From Lysinibacillus sp. FSL M8-0337 (GTDB lineage Bacteria > Bacillota > Bacilli > Bacillales_A > Planococcaceae): DNA of 64,000 nt. Position 1 is the first letter of the stretch. Each line of letters starts with the position of its first letter. The notes beneath the pieces are model-generated. The model searched no databases. It was not told the origin of the DNA and worked only from the letters and a program-made list of their open reading frames with translations. The stretch is from NCBI RefSeq assembly GCF_038593855.1, contig NZ_CP151996.1:2976001-3040000 (forward strand). The letters are read 5' to 3'. Below are positions 58,074 to 64,000 of this stretch, piece by piece. The position numbers and the translations under genes were made by a program.

Positions 58074-58116
58074 AAAAGCACCCAATTCAGGCAATCAGGC
58101 CCAAAAAGGTGCTTTT
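58074..58116 (-). terminator. Hairpin in the lepA upstream gap
   Basis: AAAAAGCACC / GGTGCTTTT around 25 bases. It closely resembles the next hairpin (GCACCTG) at 58191. Probably a terminator between the SH3/Excalibur gene and lepA. Confidence 0.55.
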
Positions 58117-58190
58117 CAAAAAGTGCATAAAATATGACAAGTGTGTGTACAGGAAGGCACTAACTAATTCAATAACGAACTGTAGATCGA

Positions 58191-58223
58191 AAAAAAGCAC
58201 CTGCATGTGACAGGCGCTTTTTT
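58191..58223 (-). terminator. Terminator after the SH3/Excalibur gene
   Basis: AAAAAGC-A-CCTG / CAGG-C-GCTTTTTT, 7-base loop, T tract on both strands, about 30 bases from the stop. Confidence 0.82.
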
Positions 58224-58255
58224 AATTCAATTATTTACTACTCACTAAAGTAAAA

Positions 58256-59107
58256 TTACCTTTCACAAGCCCATCCATCTTTGTCTCGATCATGTTTAGG
58301 CGCATAGGCAGGGTGGTCAGCTCCTACACCATTTGGGTGATCTTTACGAAGCTCTGTACAATTTTTATAGGTTTTACTACTATTTGAATTACCCGCATTT
58401 GACGAGCCACTTGGTTTACTCGTTGTCGCGGCAGCTGGATTTTTTGAACTTAAGTAAGTATCTACTACATAGCCCTCGTAATCTGCAGTTGTTATAAACG
58501 ACCAACCAGCAATTGTAGAATGAACGGCTACTTCTTCATTTTTCGCTAGCTCCCCTACTTGAACACCAGAAGGGCTTGCAATATTTCTAACAATAAGACT
58601 GCTCGCTAGCACATATTTAGTTGTTGGCTGTGAATTGCTCATAAAATTAGTAGCAGCATAGCCAATCACATTACCATACTGGACAAAGGACCAACCATCA
58701 CCAACTGATCCGAAATCTTTGACAACCATTTTATTTTGTAATGTTGCAACCGTTTTACCTTTTAAAGATGGCGTTTCTTTTACAACCAAGCCACTTTTCG
58801 AACTTGCAATTTTAATTGTGTAAGGCGCATCATCAAGTGCATCTTCAATAATATAACCATCAATCATTTTATTTTCGTTATTTAAATACATTATACGAGA
58901 AAAATCATTATGTTCACTAATTGAAATAACAAATTTTCCCTTTTCCACAGTTCCAATTACTTTTGAATTAGTATCAGTTTTTTCATATACCTTAGATGAA
59001 GAGTCTGTTACCTTTACTTCTTTAAAAGTGCTAGCATTTGCAATGTTGACATTAAATGCAAATGCTAACATTAGTGTCAATACTAATACAAGTGTTTTAC
59101 TTTTCAT
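58256..59107 (-). CDS. Secreted protein with SH3 repeats and Excalibur domain
   Basis: This 283-aa protein has a signal peptide (LVLVLTLMLAFAFNVNIANA), about three bacterial SH3-type segments (SSKVYEKTDTNSKVIGTV; SGLVVKETPSLKGKTVATL; SLIVRNIASPSGVQVGEL), a Ser/Asn linker and a C-terminal Excalibur calcium-binding motif (HDRDKDGWACE) with the partner CTELR. SH3 repeats suggest binding to the cell wall. ATG 59107 follows GGGAG. It sits between lepA and oatA, an insertion relative to B. subtilis. Confidence 0.88.
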   Translation of the reverse strand: MKSKTLVLVLTLMLAFAFNVNIANASTFKEVKVTDSSSKVYEKTDTNSKVIGTVEKGKFVISISEHNDFSRIMYLNNENKMIDGYIIEDALDDAPYTIKIASSKSGLVVKETPSLKGKTVATLQNKMVVKDFGSVGDGWSFVQYGNVIGYAATNFMSNSQPTTKYVLASSLIVRNIASPSGVQVGELAKNEEVAVHSTIAGWSFITTADYEGYVVDTYLSSKNPAAATTSKPSGSSNAGNSNSSKTYKNCTELRKDHPNGVGADHPAYAPKHDRDKDGWACER

Positions 59108-59347
59108 TTTTTAAGTCTCCCTTTTTACCATTTTCCACAAATAACCTTTTTATGTAATACTTGAAAGTTCTTATCATAGGTGTCAATGTTCATGTACCGC
59201 TTTGTCAACTAGTGGATTCACTATATTCATCAATCCCTCCTCCCACTAAATATTATACATAAATGGATTATAATTGGTATAAATATATTAAATTAGCATC
59301 AAATTATTTTTTCTACATAAGAAAAAATCCCTGTTCTTTCATATAAA

Positions 59348-59377
59348 AAGACGAGTCACTCCATTAAATGACTCGTC
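59348..59377 (-). terminator. Terminator of the acyltransferase gene
   Basis: GACGAGTCA (59350-59358) pairs with TGACTCGTC (59369-59377); minus-strand tail TTTTTATATG. Confidence 0.88.
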
Positions 59378-59411
59378 TCAGGGAGACTATCTAGCGACAG
59401 CAGGATGCTTA

Positions 59412-61301
59412 TTAAACTTCATTCATACGCGCATCAATTGCTTGCTGAATTAGACTCGATAAAGCTTCTACCCCTTCTGGCTCCAAGTGTACTCCGTCTG
59501 GAGCAAAATATTCGGGATGGTTTAAGGCTGTAGAATGCCAATCAATTAACGTAATATTCTCACGCTCTTGCGCTTTATTCGCTAAAGCATTGTTTACTTT
59601 TGCTTCCCATGGACGTGGTACACGCGTGTTCACTAAGTATATTTCTGCTTGTGAAAAAGCACCAAGAAGCGTGTCAATTTGGTCATTTGTAAAGTAACCG
59701 TTTGTGCCAAGTTGAATAATGACCGCTTTATCTGGTTGATTGAAGCGGGCGTAACTAGGGATTAGTTTGACTGCTTGCGAAACTTGTCTCCCGATTTTTC
59801 CATCTATTGTAATGTTAGGGTAAAGCGTATGTAAACTTGTAGCAATATCAATCATAACAGAATCCCCGATAGCTAATAGTTCTTTATACGGTCCTTTCTT
59901 AGCAATGTCACTTGCATCATCTTTCTCCGTTTTTGACGTTGCTTCGTTATTGTCAACAGGTGATTCTACTTGTTCATCTGTGGAATCTTGCTCTACGGTA
60001 TCCTGATCTTTTGCAGAAGCATGTTGCCCACCATTTATTTTAATGTTTGTTGGGTAAGACTCCTTTGTGTCCTGTGGTGCTTCTCCTACTACCCCTGTTA
60101 TACCAGTAAAAAACACGAGTAAGAAAAGTGGAATAACAGCAGTTGCAATTTTTCTTGCAATTGAAAAATCACGCCATTTGTTCGGATTGATGATTAAATA
60201 TTGTCGGAAATATAATCGGAATCCTTTTTTACGAATAGGCATTTCAATACAGCGATAAGATAATTCAGCGAGCAGTAATATGAGCAATAACTGTATAGTA
60301 ACACGCCAATAGACAGGGTTCCCAATTTCATGAACAGGAGTACCTAACACAATAATAGGGTAATGCCAAAGATAGATTCCGTACGATCTAGAACCAATCC
60401 AGCGAAGCGGCTTCCATGAAAGTAGTTTGCCTAAAAAACTAGCTGGATGGCAAACACAGGCTATTAATAGCGCTGCATTTAGACAAAATAAGAACATACC
60501 ACCTCTATATAGAAATGCTTGGTATTCATCTACGAATAAAATACTAACAATAAAAATACTAAAGGTAATGAAACCTATACTGTTAAGCTCATAAACATGC
60601 TTAGTAGAAAGCTTTTTCGTAGAAAGTCTTTTCATCGGCCAAACGAATGCTAACCAACAGCCTATTAACAATTCAAATGAACGTGTATCTGTCCCATAAT
60701 AAATTCGGCTTGGGTCAGCTCCTGGCTGATACAAAAGGGCCATGAGGATTGCTGAACAAATTGCGCCAATGAAAATAATCGTCGAAAATTTACTTTGTTT
60801 TTTAAATAGAGCTAAACCAATCATCAATACAATCGGCCAAATTACATAAAATTGTTCTTCAATCGCTAAAGACCATAAATTTTTCAATGGGGAAGGCGAC
60901 CCGAAACTATCAAAATAGGAAAGTTTATGATAAATAAACCACCAATTACTTGAGTAAAAAATGGAAGATAGCGCATCTCCACGCATAGTATTTAAAAGTT
61001 CTTTATGAAATAACATGACCCAGACGAAAGTGGTCATAATCATAACGTAAGCAGCGGGCACTAGACGTCGAAAGCGACCAATCCAAAATTGCCGCAAACT
61101 GACTGTTAATTGATTCCCTTTCATCGGTAAAATGGTTGAAGTAATTAAATAACCTGATAAAACAAAAAAGATATCAACTCCGAGGAACCCTCCACTGGCC
61201 CATCGAAAGTTAAAATGGTAAGCAATGACTGCTAGTACTGCTAAAGCTCTTATCCCATCTAATCCTGGGATATAACGATGATTCAATGTCTTGCCTAACA
61301 T
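59412..61301 (-). CDS. OatA-like peptidoglycan O-acetyltransferase
   Basis: This 629-aa protein has an acyltransferase-3 membrane domain of about ten helices (YIPGLDGIRALAVLAVIAYH with the catalytic His; GGFLGVDIFFVLSGYLIT; NLWSLAIEEQFYVIWP), a Ser/Thr/Asp-rich linker (about 415-460) and an extracellular SGNH domain (AIGDSVM, QLGTNG, DGVHLEPEG: Ser, Asn and Asp/His blocks). OatA moves acetyl to MurNAc and gives lysozyme resistance; the substrate is inferred from architecture. ATG 61301 follows GGAGG. It lies between lepA and spoIIP. Confidence 0.88.
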   Translation of the reverse strand: MLGKTLNHRYIPGLDGIRALAVLAVIAYHFNFRWASGGFLGVDIFFVLSGYLITSTILPMKGNQLTVSLRQFWIGRFRRLVPAAYVMIMTTFVWVMLFHKELLNTMRGDALSSIFYSSNWWFIYHKLSYFDSFGSPSPLKNLWSLAIEEQFYVIWPIVLMIGLALFKKQSKFSTIIFIGAICSAILMALLYQPGADPSRIYYGTDTRSFELLIGCWLAFVWPMKRLSTKKLSTKHVYELNSIGFITFSIFIVSILFVDEYQAFLYRGGMFLFCLNAALLIACVCHPASFLGKLLSWKPLRWIGSRSYGIYLWHYPIIVLGTPVHEIGNPVYWRVTIQLLLILLLAELSYRCIEMPIRKKGFRLYFRQYLIINPNKWRDFSIARKIATAVIPLFLLVFFTGITGVVGEAPQDTKESYPTNIKINGGQHASAKDQDTVEQDSTDEQVESPVDNNEATSKTEKDDASDIAKKGPYKELLAIGDSVMIDIATSLHTLYPNITIDGKIGRQVSQAVKLIPSYARFNQPDKAVIIQLGTNGYFTNDQIDTLLGAFSQAEIYLVNTRVPRPWEAKVNNALANKAQERENITLIDWHSTALNHPEYFAPDGVHLEPEGVEALSSLIQQAIDARMNEV

Positions 61302-61987
61302 ACTGTTTCCTCCAATAAAATATAAAACGTCGTTCCATTTATTAAATTATCTACAAAATGTGAATATATTGCCTAGCCTCTGCTCCTTTTCTACGCTTTA
61401 TTCTTTACTTATAATATTAAAGACGTATGAGCGACCTAAAAAGGTTGATCATTTTCTAAAGCAAAAAAAATTTTCCACGGTGGGATTTTCGTTATACCAT
61501 TTTCCTAAGTTTTTTAAATCTATTTTCACTACTACAGGGTATAAAAATTTACTATATTTCTTACATAAAGTATGTATAAAACATATAATCAAAGTCATTT
61601 TTTTATTAAAAATTTGTAATATTACAACCAAACAACAAAAAAAGCATCTGCCCATAATGGAAGATGCTTTTGAAACGGCTTTTTTCATTGATGAACACAA
61701 TCGAAAATCGCCCGATTCAATAAGGCGTATGAGCTGACTTGAAAAGTATAATGCAAGGTATAAACAATTGAAAGACCTAGAAAAAATTTTTTTTAAGTAA
61801 TTCTCTCAATTGGCACCATACATACCATTCATTACCCTTCATTGATGACATCAAACTATTTTCTAAAGTGGACAACGATGAAAAAATTACTTGAATAGCA
61901 AAAATTCAATATAGTTAAAGATGACTAATGTAACACACTACTTGTTAATCATTGCCTCATGATTGTTAACTTACTGCTAATAGCTGT
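61302..61987. other. AT-rich spacer with no supported gene
   Basis: About 690 bases. An open frame on the plus strand (to 61737) has no binding site and is not protein-like through most of its length. A fragment reading LEKYNARYKQLKDLEK in another frame near 61741-61790 might be a relic. The hairpin at 61641 is the only clear structure. It should include the oatA promoter. Confidence 0.4.
61641..61670 (-). terminator. Hairpin, possible spoIIP terminator
   Basis: AAAGCATCT / AGATGCTTT, 12-base loop, with TTTTTTTG beyond it on the minus strand. It lies about 320 bases after spoIIP. Confidence 0.6.
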
Positions 61988-62866
61988 TTAACTTTTAGAT
62001 TCTGTTACAAAAGTTTTGGCAATTGCTTTTCCTATAACAGCAATTGTACGATTTAACTCATCTTCTGTATTATCGATGCCACCTAATTCAATTAAAATCA
62101 TCTCTTTAGCTAAATCTTGATTGTAGCGACCATCTACATTATCACCACTTTTCGATATAACCCCTCTTGAAACCTTTGGCACAATGTCATTCATGGCAGC
62201 AGAAAGACTTTCTGCATAAGCCGTATTCCATCTGTAATTTTTATGTTCTGCTCCTACGACTATGGCAATACGTGCATATGATTGATTGTTGTACATGGTA
62301 GTTGTCGCATCCCGCTTGGCAGAATCTCGATGCAAATCAATTATTAAATTATAGGATTGCTCTTGTAAACGGCTTGATAGATATGGACGTACTGTGTTAT
62401 AAGCTTGTGGAAAAGTTTTGCCTTCCGATTTCATTACCTTCATCACATCAACATCTAATACATCCGTCTGGATACCGTTCATACTAAAGTGCTTGGAAAT
62501 GGCGTCTTGTAAGTTATAAATATTTGTTTTGTCATCATAAACCGCCACTTTTCCGCTAACTGCTTTTACCATCGGTTGATAGGCTTCTTGTGAATGTGTA
62601 AATAACAATAATACTTTAAATGGATCCTGCTCTTTTGTCGGCTCTGACGTCGATTCTGGTGTCGATTCTGGCGTCTGCTCTTTCGTCTTCTCTAGTTCAC
62701 TTTCTTCTTCTAAATTTGTAGCGGCAAACACGACTTGTTTATCCTCTGGTTGTTTAATCGGAGTCGATGCTTGCTTGTTGAACGGAAGTTGCCCAGCAAT
62801 GACTGGTAATACGAAAAAGAACAATAATAGACCAATTGACCATTGTAGTTTTTTTAGCAAAGTCAC
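61988..62866 (-). CDS. spoIIP: Stage II sporulation protein P (SpoIIP)
   Basis: This 292-aa amidase/endopeptidase degrades septal peptidoglycan with SpoIID and SpoIIM during engulfment. N-terminal membrane anchor (WSIGLLLFFFVLPVIAGQL), a Thr/Glu/Pro-rich linker (about 55-80), and the SpoIIP domain: LLFTHSQEAYQP, IDLHRDSAKRD and ILIELGGIDNT carry the zinc and catalytic residues. It is shorter than B. subtilis SpoIIP (401 aa), mainly before the enzymatic domain. The start is GTG 62866; TTG 62860 has better spacing to GGAGG. It follows gpr. Confidence 0.93.
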   Translation of the reverse strand: MTLLKKLQWSIGLLLFFFVLPVIAGQLPFNKQASTPIKQPEDKQVVFAATNLEEESELEKTKEQTPESTPESTSEPTKEQDPFKVLLLFTHSQEAYQPMVKAVSGKVAVYDDKTNIYNLQDAISKHFSMNGIQTDVLDVDVMKVMKSEGKTFPQAYNTVRPYLSSRLQEQSYNLIIDLHRDSAKRDATTTMYNNQSYARIAIVVGAEHKNYRWNTAYAESLSAAMNDIVPKVSRGVISKSGDNVDGRYNQDLAKEMILIELGGIDNTEDELNRTIAVIGKAIAKTFVTESKS

Positions 62867-62917
62867 ACCCTCCTCCCCTTATCGTATGGAGGGGATGTGT
62901 CTTTTAGAACGATGAAT

Positions 62918-63934
62918 TTATAGATCGTTTGCCCATTTTGTAAGCATAGTTGAAATGAGTGTTGCATACCGATCTATCCAATAATCGGCTTCTTTCGGTG
63001 TGACCATTAACTGTGCATGTGAAGCAGCAAAAGTCTCTTCAAAAAGCTGTTGACGTTCCTCTTTTGACCATGTTGCCCATTCACCGAAAATGGGTGTAAC
63101 AAGGGACATATCCAGTTCTTTATTAATATCTGGACGCCATGAAGATAATGATAATTTAGATGAAGGTTTTCCTCTCTCAGCAACTCGCGCGGCAATAGTG
63201 CGTAACATCACCTCTACTGCGTCAGCAATTAGCACGGGTGCATCAACAACTGTTGGAATCCCAATTGCTGTGACAGGGATACCAAGCATTTCTAAAGATA
63301 TTTCCTTGCGTTGATTGCCGACACCTGAACCTGGATGAATACCCGTATCGGTAAGTTGGATAGTTTTACATAAGCGGTCGCTTGCTCTTGTTGCGAGGGC
63401 ATCTACGACAATGATTAGTTTTGGTTGTAGACGCTCAGCTAATGCTGCTACAAATTCACCTGTTTCATAGCCTGTTTGCCCCGTCACACCTGGTGCATAC
63501 ATGACAAATTTGTCATCGATTTTATCTAGACTATGCAAGTGATCGATAACATATGGTCCTATGGCATCTGGCGTTATCGTTCGATTGCCAAGCCCTATAA
63601 TTAATATTTTGTCATCCTTCTGCCAGGAAATTGATTCATGTAACGTTTTAAAGTTTGCTAGCAAGGCTTTTTCAAGTTGTTCAAATCCATCCTCATCTTC
63701 TAATGTAAGCGTTGGTACGGAAAGGGTTATATATTTCCCTTCTTTTTTGCCTATTTGTTTCTTGCCTTCTGCGTTCACTTGGACATCGGTTATTTTCACG
63801 CGTCCTGCAGTGCGGTCTTCTATTTGAACCCCAGATGATTGTTCAAGTGTTTCTTTTTGTTCCTTCGTTTGATGTAAAACGACCTCTTCAGATTCATCAA
63901 TTAAATCAGTCCGTTGCCAATTTAAATTTTGCAT
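62918..63934 (-). CDS. gpr: Germination protease GPR
   Basis: This 338-aa aspartic-type protease degrades small acid-soluble spore proteins at germination; the zymogen is trimmed at the N terminus. ILIIGLGNRTITPDAIGP and VVDALATRASDRL hold the family active-site Asp residues; HPGSGVGN is also typical. ATG 63934 follows TTGAGGTGAG. B. subtilis GPR has 368 residues. It is preceded by a SigF/G-type promoter and followed by spoIIP. Confidence 0.96.
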   Translation of the reverse strand: MQNLNWQRTDLIDESEEVVLHQTKEQKETLEQSSGVQIEDRTAGRVKITDVQVNAEGKKQIGKKEGKYITLSVPTLTLEDEDGFEQLEKALLANFKTLHESISWQKDDKILIIGLGNRTITPDAIGPYVIDHLHSLDKIDDKFVMYAPGVTGQTGYETGEFVAALAERLQPKLIIVVDALATRASDRLCKTIQLTDTGIHPGSGVGNQRKEISLEMLGIPVTAIGIPTVVDAPVLIADAVEVMLRTIAARVAERGKPSSKLSLSSWRPDINKELDMSLVTPIFGEWATWSKEERQQLFEETFAASHAQLMVTPKEADYWIDRYATLISTMLTKWANDL

Positions 63935-63952
63935 TCAGCTCACCTCAATTAG

Positions 63953-63982
63953 TAGTTTGTTCAAACTGTCAAGTAAATATTC
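63953..63982 (-). promoter_or_regulatory. Candidate SigF/SigG promoter of gpr
   Basis: On the minus strand GAATA (63982-63978), 18 bases, CAAACTA (63959-63953). This fits GHATR-N18-CATWHTA with one mismatch, and gpr is forespore-expressed in B. subtilis. It ends about 19 bases before the start codon. Confidence 0.65.
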
Positions 63983-64000
63983 TTTGCATTTATCTATTGC

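Noticed and set aside
61291-61737. 148-residue plus-strand ORF between oatA and spoIIP
   Set aside because: No binding site, AT-driven composition (Phe/Lys/Ile runs), overlaps the oatA start and a terminator hairpin.

Overview
The window reads as a chromosomal segment of a low-GC, endospore-forming Bacillota. The gene order follows the Bacillus subtilis gpr-spoIIP-lepA-hemW-hrcA-grpE-dnaK-dnaJ-prmA-rsmE-mtaB-rpsU-floA-yqfD-phoH-pgpH-ybeY-dgkA-cdd-era-recO-glyS-ccpN-ppsR neighbourhood, almost all on the minus strand. Spore genes (gpr, spoIIP, cotJABC, yqfC/yqfD), an SLH surface protein and several mid-size insertions relative to B. subtilis suggest a Lysinibacillus-like member of the Planococcaceae/Caryophanaceae. 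That assignment is inference from layout and protein sequence, not from a marker gene.

Layout: (1) 1-3.6 kb: the 5' end of ppsR, ccpN, a T-box controlled single-chain glycyl-tRNA synthetase and a GNAT/YoaP-type acetyltransferase. (2) 3.6-7.5 kb: an HD-GYP phosphodiesterase-like protein and a divergent three-SLH surface protein. (3) 7.5-19.3 kb: a tight minus-strand core of recO, era, cdd, dgkA, ybeY, pgpH, [41-bp tandem repeat array], phoH, yqfD, yqfC, a membrane-anchored hypothetical, floA, nfeD and rpsU. (4) 19.5-24 kb: a c-di-AMP riboswitch with a ktrB-ktrA potassium uptake pair on the plus strand, then cotJABC and deoC. (5) 24.1-35.1 kb: mtaB, a soluble chemoreceptor-like protein (plus strand), then rsmE, prmA, dnaJ, dnaK, grpE and hrcA behind a CIRCE operator, and hemW. 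(6) 35.2-56.1 kb: about 21 kb of accessory genes between hemW and lepA, which are neighbours in B. subtilis. These include chrA, a TetR/NAD-epimerase pair with matching operators, a displaced yqeY, a coiled-coil gene built of 42-bp repeats, a cysK-like gene, VOC and cupin proteins, TPR and SUKH proteins, small membrane proteins, an HxlR/nitroreductase pair and several secreted proteins. (7) 56.1-64 kb: lepA, an SH3/Excalibur secreted protein, an OatA-like acyltransferase, spoIIP and gpr.

Connections: pgpH (c-di-AMP hydrolase), the c-di-AMP riboswitch and the KtrA/KtrB transporter form a potassium/c-di-AMP circuit within 10 kb. The hrcA operon carries one CIRCE element and a promoter that can be read. 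Sporulation promoters can be proposed for cotJ (SigE type) and gpr (SigF/SigG type).

The most unusual feature is a second, decayed copy of the last codons of lepA at about 52.50-52.55 kb, 3.6 kb downstream of the real lepA end. Between the two copies lie an XRE-type repressor pseudogene, a Lys-rich mini-protein with a strong SD but an ATT start, and a frameshifted secreted protein. This looks like the remains of an element that integrated at the lepA 3' end. Other oddities are the eight-copy 41-bp tandem array between pgpH and phoH and a dispersed hairpin repeat after glyS and ktrA. No tRNA, rRNA, CRISPR array or intact transposase was seen.
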